This document shows positions 45,020 through 54,200 of a stretch of DNA of 64,000 bases, piece after piece (position 1 is the first letter of the stretch; every line of letters begins with the position of its first letter). The notes beneath the pieces are model-generated. The model made no database searches, was not told the DNA's origin, and saw only the letters and a program-made list of their open reading frames with translations. Source of the stretch: an uncultured Glaciecola sp. (GTDB taxonomy: Bacteria > Pseudomonadota > Gammaproteobacteria > Enterobacterales > Alteromonadaceae); assembly GCA_947496235.1 (NCBI GenBank), contig CANMCE010000005.1:248001-312000 (forward strand). The letters run 5' to 3'. Both the position numbers and the translations under genes were made by a program.

Positions 45020-45938
45020 CCCGCTACCAAATGCTATTTGTATCATGGGACCAACAGCTTCTGGCAAGACTGATTTGGCGATTGAACTTGCACAACACAT
45101 AAATGGTGAAGTGATCAGTGTTGATTCGGCTTTAGTGTTTCAAGACATGAACATAGGCACAGCGAAACCAACTATGGACGAAAGGCAAGGGATACCGCAT
45201 TGGTTAATTGATATATTAAGCCCAGAACAAAGCTATTCTGTCTCTGATTTTATTATTGATGCAGAAAGTAAAATACGGGAGATTCTGGTTAAGGGCAAAA
45301 TTCCAATACTAGCGGGTGGCACCATGATGTATTTCAATGGGCTAATCAATGGCATTTCCCAAATCCCAGCCAGTGATGCTGTCACCCGAGAAAAAGTAAA
45401 ATCTTTAATTGAAGAACAGGGCCTTGAATCTGTGCATGCGCAATTGGCGCAGATAGATCCAGAAGCTGCACAACGATTGCATCCAAATGATACCCAAAGA
45501 GTATCAAGGGCGATGGAAGTTTATTTAGCAACTGGCCACTCGCTCACTCATTGGCAACAACAAAAAGCAACACCTTCTGAATTCAATTTTACTCAATTTG
45601 CTATTATGCCGACCGATAGAAGCCTTCTGCATCAGGCGATTGAAAGGCGTTTTGATCTAATGTTGGAAAAAGGATTTATTGATGAAGTGAAGTTTTTATT
45701 AGAAAAATATCAACTACACGAAGACTTGCCAGCCCTTAGAAGCGTGGGATATCGTCAAATATTTGAGTATTTAAAGGGTAAAACAACCTTTAACGAAATG
45801 CGTGAACTTGGTATTATTGCAACACGTCAACTTGCCAAACGCCAAATAACATGGCTAAGGGGTTGGGAAAATTTGACGAACTTAGAAACTGGTGATATAA
45901 AAAATTTATCCATAGTTCTTAAAAAAGTGGGTACATAA
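45012..45938 (+). CDS. miaA: tRNA dimethylallyltransferase
   Basis: This 308-residue enzyme adds a dimethylallyl group to A37 of tRNAs reading UNN codons. The P-loop GPTASGKTDLAIEL, the VISVDSALVFQDMNIGTAKP substrate loop, and the LAGGTMMYFNGL and GIIATRQLAKRQITWLRGW motifs are all present. The length is standard. It starts within the end of mutL and precedes hfq by 69 bases, the classic order. Confidence 0.96.
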   Translation: MTDPLPNAICIMGPTASGKTDLAIELAQHINGEVISVDSALVFQDMNIGTAKPTMDERQGIPHWLIDILSPEQSYSVSDFIIDAESKIREILVKGKIPILAGGTMMYFNGLINGISQIPASDAVTREKVKSLIEEQGLESVHAQLAQIDPEAAQRLHPNDTQRVSRAMEVYLATGHSLTHWQQQKATPSEFNFTQFAIMPTDRSLLHQAIERRFDLMLEKGFIDEVKFLLEKYQLHEDLPALRSVGYRQIFEYLKGKTTFNEMRELGIIATRQLAKRQITWLRGWENLTNLETGDIKNLSIVLKKVGT

Positions 45939-46007
45939 TACCTTTTTTTTGGTGTACACTAAATATTCACATGGGTAACAAAACATAATAATAAATAAGG
46001 ACATAGA

Positions 46008-46256
46008 ATGGCAAAAGGTCAGTCTTTACAAGACCCATTTCTAAACGCACTTAGAAAGGAACGCATACCAGTTTCAATTTATCTGGTAAATGGGATTAAA
46101 CTACAGGGTCAAGTGGAGTCATTTGATCAGTTTGTAGTGTTGTTAAAAAATACTGTGAGTCAGATGGTATATAAGCATGCTATCTCAACGGTAGTGCCTT
46201 CACGCGCTATTACAATGCCCACAAATCACGGTGATAGTGAGGGCAATCAAGATTAA
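46008..46256 (+). CDS. hfq: RNA chaperone Hfq
   Basis: This 82-residue Sm-like hexameric chaperone matches small RNAs with target mRNAs. [31 protein letters not shown] and the Sm2 [15 protein letters not shown] are near-identical to the enteric protein. The C-terminal tail is short and acidic (HGDSEGNQD). It has an AAGGACA ribosome site. hflX follows 14 bases later. Confidence 0.98.
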   Translation: MAKGQSLQDPFLNALRKERIPVSIYLVNGIKLQGQVESFDQFVVLLKNTVSQMVYKHAISTVVPSRAITMPTNHGDSEGNQD

Positions 46257-46270
46257 TTGGAGTTTACTGT

Positions 46271-47557
46271 TTGTTTGATCGTTTTGAAGCGGGTGAAAAC
46301 GCTGTACTTGTTCATGTAGATTTTTCGGACGATCAAACAAAGGAAGATATCCAAGAATTGCAAATGTTGGTGTCTTCTGCTGGTGTAAACCAGTTGGCCG
46401 TTCTTACTACCAAGCGTAATGCACCACATGCCAAATATTTTGTGGGCAGTGGTAAAGCGGAAGAAATCGCCGAAGCCGTTAAAGCATTAGAAGCTGATGT
46501 GGTTATCTTCAATCATTCCTTATCTCCTGCACAAGAAAGAAATATTGAATCCTTAGTCAAATGCCGTGTGTTGGATCGCACCAGTTTGATTTTGGATATC
46601 TTTGCCCAACGAGCACGTACTCACGAAGGTAAGTTGCAAGTTGAACTTGCGCAATTAAAACACTTATCTACGCGTTTGATCAGGGGTTGGACACACTTAG
46701 AAAGACAGAAAGGTGGTATTGGGCTTAGAGGTCCAGGTGAAACCCAGCTGGAAACAGATAGGCGTTTAATCCGCGGGCGTATGAAAGCTATTATGCGTCG
46801 CCTTGAACGGGTACAAAAACAGCGAGAACAAGGGCGTCGTTCGCGCCAACGCGCTGAAATACCAACAGTTTCTTTGGTTGGCTATACCAACGCTGGCAAG
46901 TCAACGCTATTTAACAGCATTACTCAGGCTGGCGTATATGCGGCTGACCAATTATTTGCCACCCTAGACCCAACCTTGAGAAAAATTGAGATCAGTGAAA
47001 TCGGCCCAGTTATTTTAGCGGATACAGTTGGATTTATTCGCCATTTACCTCATGATTTGGTGGCGGCGTTTAAAGCAACTTTGCAAGAAACCCAAGAAGC
47101 AGACTTACTTTTACATGTGGTTGACTATTCTGACGGTCAATATAAAGAGAATATGGATCAGGTCAACAATGTATTAGAAGAGATTGATGCTCTAGAGGTG
47201 CCTCAACTCATTATTTGTAACAAAATCGACCGCTTAGAAGCTGTTTCGCCAAAGATTGATAGGGACCAAGATGGTAATCCCATTAGGGTTTGGATTTCAG
47301 CTGCTCAAGATCAAGGTATTGATTTATTAAAAAATGCCCTCACTGAACGTCTTAGACGGTCCATGGTCAATTATACATTATGCATTCCACCTGATGATGG
47401 AAAAATTCGTGGTATGTTGTATGAGTTGAATTGCATCTTGGAGCAAGAATATTCAGACAAAGGCGATTGGGTGGTAAATGTACAGATGCCAACAGCGGAC
47501 TGGCATAGAATGGATAAAAAAGTCGATAATCGATTAAGCCAATATATTGTGCATTAA
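46271..47557 (+). CDS. hflX: GTPase HflX (ribosome splitting/rescue)
   Basis: This 428-residue GTPase splits stalled 70S ribosomes, especially under heat stress. The N-terminal HflX domain (about 1-190) has KRNAPHAKYFVGSGKAEEI and VFNHSLSPAQERNIE. The G domain has GYTNAGKSTLFN, ILADTVGFIRHLPHDLVAAF and CNKIDRL. The start is TTG at 46271, with GGAG 8 nt upstream, and MFDRFEAGENAVLVHVDF matches the known N-terminus. It belongs to the hfq-hflXKC cluster. Confidence 0.96.
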   Translation: MFDRFEAGENAVLVHVDFSDDQTKEDIQELQMLVSSAGVNQLAVLTTKRNAPHAKYFVGSGKAEEIAEAVKALEADVVIFNHSLSPAQERNIESLVKCRVLDRTSLILDIFAQRARTHEGKLQVELAQLKHLSTRLIRGWTHLERQKGGIGLRGPGETQLETDRRLIRGRMKAIMRRLERVQKQREQGRRSRQRAEIPTVSLVGYTNAGKSTLFNSITQAGVYAADQLFATLDPTLRKIEISEIGPVILADTVGFIRHLPHDLVAAFKATLQETQEADLLLHVVDYSDGQYKENMDQVNNVLEEIDALEVPQLIICNKIDRLEAVSPKIDRDQDGNPIRVWISAAQDQGIDLLKNALTERLRRSMVNYTLCIPPDDGKIRGMLYELNCILEQEYSDKGDWVVNVQMPTADWHRMDKKVDNRLSQYIVH

Positions 47558-47672
47558 TATTGTTTTCACACTTAGTTGACCTTTTGTTACAGTTTTCGTA
47601 TCGATTGGTAAAACTATTCGAGTTTTAATCTAGTATAATAACTAGCTAACGTATTTATTGGAGTATGAACTT

Positions 47673-48812
47673 ATGGCTTGGAACGAGCCTGGCGGTAATA
47701 ACGATAAAGATCCTTGGAAAAACAAAGGCGGTAATGATCAGGGGCCACCTGATCTTGATGATGTATTAAAAAACCTCTTTGGTAAATTTGGTAAAGGTAA
47801 ATCTTCTGGTGGCGGCAGCGGTAACTTCGGCGCTAAAGGCATTGGCCTAATAGTCGCAATAGCCATCTTTATTTATGGTTTAACAGGTTTCTACACCATT
47901 AAAGAAGCGGAACGAGGTGTATTACTGCGCTTCGGTGAGTACGTAGGACTGGTAGATCCAGGTCTACAATGGAAGTTCACTTTTATTGATGAAGTGATTC
48001 CTGTCAATATTCAAGAGATTAACTCACTATCTTCTCGTGGTGCTATGTTAACAGACGATGAGAACATGGTAAGTGTAGAAATGGAAGTGCAATACCGAGT
48101 AATGGACCCCCAGCAATGGGTATTCTCGGTGGTGAATCCCAGAGTTAGTTTAAGTCACGCTTTTGATAGTGCTATTCGTTATGTGATTGGTCATTCAAAC
48201 ATGGATGATATCTTAACAGGCGGTCGTGAAGATATTCGAGGCAGAGTATTAGAAGAACTTCAGGGAATAATTGAACCTTACAAAATGGGTGTTTCAATCA
48301 TAGATTTAAACTTCTCAAACGCGCGTCCACCGGAAGAAGTGCGTGAAGCCTTTGATGATGCTATAGCTGCTCAGGAAGACCAAGTTAGGTTCATTCGTTT
48401 AGCTGAAGCCTATGCCAAAGAGCGTGAACCAGAAGCTCGCGGTGTTGTGAATCGTATGCTTGAAGAAGCTCAAGCTTATAAAGAGAGAGTTATCCTTGAA
48501 GCACAGGGTGAAGTGGCACGCTTCGAAGAGTTATTGCCTCAATACGAAGCTGCGCCTGAAGTAACACGTCAACGTTTGTACCTAGAAACTATGGAACAAG
48601 TGTTTGGTAACACCAGTAAAGTCATGGTTGATACTGAAGGTGGCAATAACATGATGTACTTGCCATTGGATAAGATTATGCAACAACAGCAACAAAATAC
48701 AACGAATAGAACTTCAACTAGCACTACACCTAGTCGTTTCCAAGACATAAACGATAGTTCTAGCAGTTCTAGCCAATCAAGTAATCGTAGTAGTAGACAG
48801 GGGAGAAATTAG
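47673..48812 (+). CDS. hflK: FtsH-protease regulatory subunit HflK
   Basis: This 379-residue SPFH-domain membrane protein complexes with HflC around FtsH and controls its access to substrates. The N-terminus MAWNEPGGNNDKDPW and GGNDQGPPDLDDVLKNLFGKF matches HflK. One transmembrane helix (about 60-80, GLIVAIAIFIYGLTGFYTI) is followed by the SPFH domain. The C-terminus is Ser/Gln-rich (low complexity), longer than in enterics. ATG at 47673 (GGAG 9 nt upstream) is chosen over a TTG at 47658. It is 3 bases from hflC. Confidence 0.95.
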   Translation: MAWNEPGGNNDKDPWKNKGGNDQGPPDLDDVLKNLFGKFGKGKSSGGGSGNFGAKGIGLIVAIAIFIYGLTGFYTIKEAERGVLLRFGEYVGLVDPGLQWKFTFIDEVIPVNIQEINSLSSRGAMLTDDENMVSVEMEVQYRVMDPQQWVFSVVNPRVSLSHAFDSAIRYVIGHSNMDDILTGGREDIRGRVLEELQGIIEPYKMGVSIIDLNFSNARPPEEVREAFDDAIAAQEDQVRFIRLAEAYAKEREPEARGVVNRMLEEAQAYKERVILEAQGEVARFEELLPQYEAAPEVTRQRLYLETMEQVFGNTSKVMVDTEGGNNMMYLPLDKIMQQQQQNTTNRTSTSTTPSRFQDINDSSSSSSQSSNRSSRQGRN

Positions 48813-48815
48813 TCA

Positions 48816-49694
48816 ATGAAACCATTTGCAGCAATCCTCTTAGTAGTCGCATTATTGCTTGGATATAATTCTCTCTTTGTTGTCGAGGAAGGCACAAGAG
48901 CCATTGTTATTACTTTCGGTAAAGTAAAAATGGATGATTCTGGCACGCCTGTGGTCTATGAGCCGGGTCTACACGGAAAGATCCCGTTTTTTGCCCGCGT
49001 ACAACGACTAGATGCACGCATTCAAACCTTGGACGAACGTGCTGACCGCTTTGTTACCAGTGAAAAAGAAGACTTAATCGTTGATTCTTACGTTAAATGG
49101 CGTATTCAAGACTTTGCTCGTTATTACCTGTCGACTGGCGGAAACATTATGCAAGCAGAAACCCTGTTAAAGCAAAAAGTAACCAACGGTCTACGTTCTG
49201 AATTTGGTACACGTACTATTAACCAAATTGTTTCTGGTGAACGTTCTGAATTGATGGATGATGCGTTAACACAGGCCAGCAGTAGTTCGAATGAACTGGG
49301 TGTTGAAATTTTAGATGTGCGAGTTAAGCAAATTAACTTACCAACTGAAATCAGTAACAACATCTTTAACAGAATGCGAGCTGAACGTAACGCAGCTGCT
49401 CGAGAATACCGCTCTAAAGGTCAGGAACAAGCAGCCATAATTGAAGCTAATATAGACGCTAAAATCACTGTAATGTACGCAGATGCTGAACGAAATTCAC
49501 GTCAGTTACGCGGTGAAGGCGATGCTATTGCAGCTGAGATATATGCCAATACTTACAACAAGAACCCAGAGTTTTATTCGTTCTTAAGAAGTATGGATGC
49601 GTACAGAGCAAGCTTTAACAGTAAAAATGACATTTTGGTTGTAGAACCAGACAGTGACTTCTTTAAATATATGAAGCAAGCATCTGGCAAATAA
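48816..49694 (+). CDS. hflC: FtsH-protease regulatory subunit HflC
   Basis: This 292-residue SPFH-domain partner of HflK has one N-terminal membrane helix (about 4-20, AAILLVVALLLGYNSLFVV) and then VEEGTRAIVITFGKVK. The stretch LDARIQTLDERADRFVTSEKEDLIVDSYVKWRI is diagnostic. The coiled region around RNAAAREYRSKGQEQAA is typical. It closes the hfq-hflXKC block and is followed by a terminator. In enterics purA-type genes often follow downstream of this cluster, whereas here a reverse-strand c-di-GMP/GTPase operon does. Confidence 0.95.
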   Translation: MKPFAAILLVVALLLGYNSLFVVEEGTRAIVITFGKVKMDDSGTPVVYEPGLHGKIPFFARVQRLDARIQTLDERADRFVTSEKEDLIVDSYVKWRIQDFARYYLSTGGNIMQAETLLKQKVTNGLRSEFGTRTINQIVSGERSELMDDALTQASSSSNELGVEILDVRVKQINLPTEISNNIFNRMRAERNAAAREYRSKGQEQAAIIEANIDAKITVMYADAERNSRQLRGEGDAIAAEIYANTYNKNPEFYSFLRSMDAYRASFNSKNDILVVEPDSDFFKYMKQASGK

Positions 49695-49717
49695 TACACC
49701 AAGCTATTTGCATATCG

Positions 49718-49746
49718 AAAGCCTCTTTAAGTAGAGGCTTTTTTTT
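49718..49746 (+). terminator. Rho-independent terminator after hflC
   Basis: AAGCCTCT - TTAAGT - AGAGGCTT followed by a run of eight T (to 49746). It closes the hfq-hflXKC transcript, and sits 26 bases beyond the end of the reverse-strand gene at 49772. Confidence 0.85.
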
Positions 49747-49771
49747 GCCTGAATTTCGCTATTTCAAGCTA

Positions 49772-51910
49772 TTAATGGTTAGCTTGATATAATTTGTTAA
49801 AGTCAGCTACCGAGCAAGGCTCACCAAACAAAAAACCTTGTACTAGATGACAATCATGATTTATCAGATAACTCTCTTGCGCTGGGGTTTCTACTCCTTC
49901 GGCAATTACCTTCAGTTTAAGGTTATTTGCCATAGCAATTATGGCATTGACTATAGCTTGATCATCTTCACTATTGGCCAAATCAATAATAAAAGAGCGA
50001 TCAATTTTTAAGGTATCAATGGGTAGATGCTTCAAATAAGAAAGTGAACAATAGCCGGTACCAAAGTCATCAACTGAAATACTGATACCAGAGTCTTTAA
50101 GTTCCTTCAGGAACATTTTTACTTTGTTGTAATTATTAATTAATACACCTTCAGTTACTTCTATTTCGAGTAAATTGGGCGCAATATTCTTTTGCGTAAT
50201 GACGTTACGGAAAAAGCCTATAAGATTAAGATCATAGATTTGTTTAGGTGAAAAATTCAAAGAAATCGGCACTACAATTTGGGCTTTTTTCTGTTGAGTT
50301 AAAATATCGCATACTTGGGTAAAGACCCAGCGACCAATGGTGTTGATAAGCTCCGACTTTTCAGCGATGGGAATGAACTCTTCAGGCGATATAGTTTCGC
50401 CGTTTAAATGCCAACGTAATAAAGCCTCTGCTTTTATAATTTGCTTACTGTGCAGGTCATAGATGGGCTGCAAAAATAGTTCAAATTGATCTTTCTCGAT
50501 GGCATGTTTCAGCGCTTCTTCTAACAGAATACGTCGTCGAGATTTGCGTTTTAAGGCTTCGGTGTAAACTACCACATCATTACTCATTGACGCTTTTGCT
50601 GTAGACAGTGCTAGGTCAGCACAACCTAATAATTCTTCGCTATTGATAGCATTTTGTGGAAAGTGTGCGACACCAATTTTGACTGACAGTTCGCAACGGC
50701 TATTGCTTTTGGTATATAAGGGTTGGCGACAAATATTGCTTATATCGCGAGCGAGCATTTCAATATTGTCTTGATTTTCATTTAGAGTGTCAGGGTCACT
50801 CGCATTCTCTAGTCGACGCATGATCATAAATTCATCGGCGCCAACACGGGTCATAAAGTCGCCCTCTTGCAATATGGCAGAGATACGTTTTACCATTTGG
50901 ATCAAAAGGTCATCACCATCAAGATAACCATATAATTCATTGACGCTTCTAAAATTCACAATATCGATATTTAACAATGCCACAGCTTGTTTGTTATCTA
51001 CTAACTGATGCAACTCTTGCCAGAAGAATTGTCTGTTTGGTAAGCCCGTAAGCGGATCATGTAGCGCCAGTTCTTCGTTGGTCTGAAGAAGATATTTTAC
51101 TCGGGAGATGTCGCTAATTGTGAAAATCCAAAAAGTGCTAAACCCTATTCCATTTAGTACAGGATGAATATTTACCTTTAGCCATTTATGCGGCGTCGGC
51201 GGAGAATGCCAATACAGTTCTCCAGCCCAAGATGTAGTACCCGATAAAATATCTTCAGAAGCTCCGTATTGCCGATCTACTAGCCCCTTAATAGTGGCTA
51301 AGATATCAAACGTTTGGTTACTCGGGCTTTTTTCGAATATTTTCCATGCTGCTGGGTTAACTTCTTTAATTACGCCTACTGAATCTGTTATTAGAACACC
51401 TATGTCAGCTTTTCTTATCGCGTCAAGTATAGGCAATTCGGTTTTTGCTTCGGCAGATTCAATTAGAAGACTTCGAATTCGTTCACTTAAATAGTCATGG
51501 CGTTCAATGACTTCATCGTTGGAAATAAGTAATTCGCGCGCTATCTGTAACGTTTCTTTTTGTTGGTGATAAAGCTGAGCCTGATTCTTAATGATTAAAA
51601 ACTGGCCTTCGGTTACATGTGCGGCGATGGCCTCTAAATAGAGTTCACCATCAGCCGTAATTTCTGTCCAGATACCGCTTTCAATCTGCCCTTGTACTTG
51701 CTTGCGCCAATATTCATTGGCATCGAACATGAAGTCATCTAAAAATAATGATTGAGAATCAATGTTAACTTGTTGGCCAACAGCAAGATTTTTGAATAAT
51801 TGACTAACCCATTCATTTTGCGCATAAATCATCTCAAACAAATTATCTTTTAATCGTTTCAAGATAATGCAATCAGCAATTCCTAAAGATTTAATCAGCG
51901 ATAGATGCAT
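49772..51910 (-). CDS. PAS-GGDEF-EAL cyclic-di-GMP signalling protein
   Basis: This 712-residue soluble protein has no transmembrane helix. About 1-165 is an unrecognised N-terminal region rich in helices; 165-280 is PAS-like (IRKADIGVLITDSVGVIKEVNPAAWKIFE). About 285-440 is a GGDEF domain with a degenerate active site (RVGADEF instead of GGDEF). About 455-705 is an EAL domain with EALLRWH, NFSPKQIYD, LLEIEVTEGVL, SVDDFGTGYCSLSYL, LKIDRSFI and AEGVET, so phosphodiesterase activity is likely. The altered GGDEF may only bind GTP. It is the last gene of a four-gene reverse-strand operon with the GTPase and OmpA-type genes, starting 5 bases after the GTPase stop. Confidence 0.85.
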   Translation of the reverse strand: MHLSLIKSLGIADCIILKRLKDNLFEMIYAQNEWVSQLFKNLAVGQQVNIDSQSLFLDDFMFDANEYWRKQVQGQIESGIWTEITADGELYLEAIAAHVTEGQFLIIKNQAQLYHQQKETLQIARELLISNDEVIERHDYLSERIRSLLIESAEAKTELPILDAIRKADIGVLITDSVGVIKEVNPAAWKIFEKSPSNQTFDILATIKGLVDRQYGASEDILSGTTSWAGELYWHSPPTPHKWLKVNIHPVLNGIGFSTFWIFTISDISRVKYLLQTNEELALHDPLTGLPNRQFFWQELHQLVDNKQAVALLNIDIVNFRSVNELYGYLDGDDLLIQMVKRISAILQEGDFMTRVGADEFMIMRRLENASDPDTLNENQDNIEMLARDISNICRQPLYTKSNSRCELSVKIGVAHFPQNAINSEELLGCADLALSTAKASMSNDVVVYTEALKRKSRRRILLEEALKHAIEKDQFELFLQPIYDLHSKQIIKAEALLRWHLNGETISPEEFIPIAEKSELINTIGRWVFTQVCDILTQQKKAQIVVPISLNFSPKQIYDLNLIGFFRNVITQKNIAPNLLEIEVTEGVLINNYNKVKMFLKELKDSGISISVDDFGTGYCSLSYLKHLPIDTLKIDRSFIIDLANSEDDQAIVNAIIAMANNLKLKVIAEGVETPAQESYLINHDCHLVQGFLFGEPCSVADFNKLYQANH

Positions 51911-51914
51911 AAGA

Positions 51915-52409
51915 CTAGCTCTCTGTGATTAATTTGCCTATTTGCTCAAACATTTCTTCTACCGACTGTCCTGTTTTAGCACTGGTGGTAAATATACGGT
52001 CAAAACTTTGCGCGTGACTGTCTACGATGGATTGATCCCATTTTATTGATTGGGGTAAATCGTCTTTGTTAATAGCTAAAATACTTGGTACATCAAGATG
52101 TTTTTTCGTTAATGAATAGATTTCCATTAATTCTGAAACAGAGCTAAAGCGGGATTTATCAGCAACGAAAATGAGACCAGAAGCGCCACGCAGGTAGCGC
52201 GGATTAAAATGGCTATATTTATCTATGCCCTCTAAATCCCATATCATAAGTTGCACGGGGCGAATGCCATTTATTAGCAGTTTTTTGTCTATTTTTACGC
52301 CAATAGAGGTTAGGTATTTTTCTGAAAAAATACCCTCTACAAACTGCTTAATTAGACTGGTTTTGCCGACCCCTGTAGGTCCTAAAACACAGATTTTCTT
52401 CTGCAACAT
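51915..52409 (-). CDS. Ras-like small GTPase (prokaryotic MglA/Rup type)
   Basis: This 164-residue protein is a single small-GTPase domain: G1 GPTGVGKTSLIKQF, G2 region YLTSIGVKI (Thr), G3 WDLEGIDKY (DxxG), G4 AINKDDLP (NKxD), G5 TTSAKTGQ (SAK). The residue matching Ras Gln61 is Ile (DLEGI), so intrinsic hydrolysis should be slow and a partner GAP may be needed. Ras-superfamily GTPases in prokaryotes (MglA, Rup families) typically pair with roadblock-domain proteins, and the adjacent upstream protein appears to contain such a domain. ATG at 52409 begins MLQKKICVLGPTG; a longer open frame would overlap the upstream gene and is rejected. Confidence 0.85.
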   Translation of the reverse strand: MLQKKICVLGPTGVGKTSLIKQFVEGIFSEKYLTSIGVKIDKKLLINGIRPVQLMIWDLEGIDKYSHFNPRYLRGASGLIFVADKSRFSSVSELMEIYSLTKKHLDVPSILAINKDDLPQSIKWDQSIVDSHAQSFDRIFTTSAKTGQSVEEMFEQIGKLITES

Positions 52410-52431
52410 AATCGTCTGATTATCTCTTGAG

Positions 52432-54177
52432 TTAATAGAGTGCGGCGAAGATGACCTTCCTAGCATTTGAATTCTTTCCTGATGTTTCTATTTGGCTTGC
52501 TGCGACCGAAACAACTTCAGTTTCAAGTAAACCACGACGCAATAACTCTCTTCTGACTTTACTTGCCCGTTCAATACTTAGCACTTCATTTCTTGACTGT
52601 GCGCCAAGTGTATCGCTAGCCCCAATGATTAGCAATGTCGGCGTAATTTGAATATTTTCAGCCAGCTGCTTCAATCGCTGAAAAGTACTCACCACTTCAT
52701 CTAGTTTTGATTGAGCTTGTGGATGCATAGTACTCTGGTTTACGTCAAATAGCACCTGAATACTGGCCAGTTGCGCACTTAACTGGCCTATCATATTTCT
52801 AATCATAGGTGCAGTAGATTCATTACTTGAATTAAGCCTGTCTTGTTTTAGCGTGGGCATGCCAATACGATCAAGGTCAATACCTGGAATGGCTGATAAT
52901 GATTTCTCTAAAGCAATCACATCAGAATATTGTGCGCTTTGTAAAGCTTCAATTTTTCCTTCATTGTAGTTAAATCGAGGATCTTCTTTAATTAACGTTT
53001 GAATTTTATTGTCAATAACCTCTGGAGCATCAGAAATGAAAGAAATTTCATTTACCTGAATCCAATCAGCTGGGAGGTTAAGAGACTCCAGCCATTGGCT
53101 CACAGAAATGGCAGACTTATCCCGTAGTAAGGTAAGCTCTATGTCTTGCAATCCTCGCACACTCGCACTTGTTACCACAATACCATTATTAGTGTTTGAT
53201 TCTCTAAGAGACGATGCAACATTCGAAGTTTGCCAACTTAAATAAGCATACCAGCCTGCCAGTCCAGCTAGAATTCCGATAAATACCCAAGCAAACCAGG
53301 CTTTTTTTGGGGGGGTACTTTTTTCTTCAAACAACAAACATTCTTCGAGAATTGGCGTGGTTTCGGCGAAGGGCGTTTTGTCACCATCAAAATTCTGAAT
53401 TTCCTTAATATAGAGTTTGTGGATGTACTCTAAGGTTGATTGCAATTTTGCTTTTGCAGAAGGAGAGATTGAACCTGTTACCGATGCAACTAATGCTACT
53501 GACGGGCCTTGCTTAATAAATAAGGTAAAATCATCGGTTTTAATTTCGTCTAATTGCTGATCGTGTTGCAGTTTGGATGAAAATGAATCCGCGACAAAAT
53601 CATTTATTGCGGTGAGCATGGCGGAAACCAATTCAGAATTTTCATCAACTTCATTGGTTAGATTCACCGCATTTAGTAAAGCACCAGTTTCCTTGTGAAT
53701 TAACAGCACATTGTGGATTTGAAACACATAGGTTTGAGATGCAACGTAAGTAGCGTAGGGCATTCCTGCTCGCCATGCGCGATAACGCCAGAAAATGGAC
53801 TCCATAGAAACTGATTTTTCGATAATTTCATTAGTCTTCTCAATAAAATCTCTTAAGCTAGCGGCTACATATTTTCTGACCAAGTCACCAACTAACGGAA
53901 AAATGTAATTCAACATTTCACCACGTTGTCGGGTGAATGAATGCTGCATACTTTCTTCAACAACTGGTATTAAAACCTTAGACACACTCTGATCGGTTAA
54001 TTCTCGATCTCGGATCGCTTCGGTCACTACCTCTTTGACCATTTCACGAGTGTTTTCCTGCAGTTCTGCTTGATGCTCTGTCAATGGTTGATGTAGCAAC
54101 AGATAACGAAGTTTTTCGAGATCCTTCTCTGCCTGTTGTTTTAATTCTTCGGGGTCGTTATCCACTAGTTTTGACAT
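52432..54177 (-). CDS. membrane protein with predicted roadblock-like cytoplasmic region, single TM helix and OmpA-like peptidoglycan-binding domain
   Basis: This 581-residue protein has no signal peptide. Residues 1-135 are helical and charged; about 140-260 resembles a roadblock/longin-like fold (VFQIHNVLLIHKETGALLNAV, then LVSAMLTAINDFVADSF, then FIKQGPSVALVASVTG). A transmembrane helix (293-315, AWFAWVFIGILAGLAGWYAY) follows, then a periplasmic region with possible BON-like parts (about 332-445). An OmpA/MotB-like domain (about 472-560: IQVLFDVNQST, GASDTLGAQSRNEVLSIERA) keeps the Asp and Arg that bind diaminopimelate. Cytoplasm to wall topology is inferred. It sits upstream of a Ras-like GTPase (22-base gap), so the roadblock-like region is a candidate GTPase partner. 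Confidence 0.72.
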   Translation of the reverse strand: MSKLVDNDPEELKQQAEKDLEKLRYLLLHQPLTEHQAELQENTREMVKEVVTEAIRDRELTDQSVSKVLIPVVEESMQHSFTRQRGEMLNYIFPLVGDLVRKYVAASLRDFIEKTNEIIEKSVSMESIFWRYRAWRAGMPYATYVASQTYVFQIHNVLLIHKETGALLNAVNLTNEVDENSELVSAMLTAINDFVADSFSSKLQHDQQLDEIKTDDFTLFIKQGPSVALVASVTGSISPSAKAKLQSTLEYIHKLYIKEIQNFDGDKTPFAETTPILEECLLFEEKSTPPKKAWFAWVFIGILAGLAGWYAYLSWQTSNVASSLRESNTNNGIVVTSASVRGLQDIELTLLRDKSAISVSQWLESLNLPADWIQVNEISFISDAPEVIDNKIQTLIKEDPRFNYNEGKIEALQSAQYSDVIALEKSLSAIPGIDLDRIGMPTLKQDRLNSSNESTAPMIRNMIGQLSAQLASIQVLFDVNQSTMHPQAQSKLDEVVSTFQRLKQLAENIQITPTLLIIGASDTLGAQSRNEVLSIERASKVRRELLRRGLLETEVVSVAASQIETSGKNSNARKVIFAALY

Positions 54178-54200
54178 AACTATAAGTCAGGTGATTTTTA

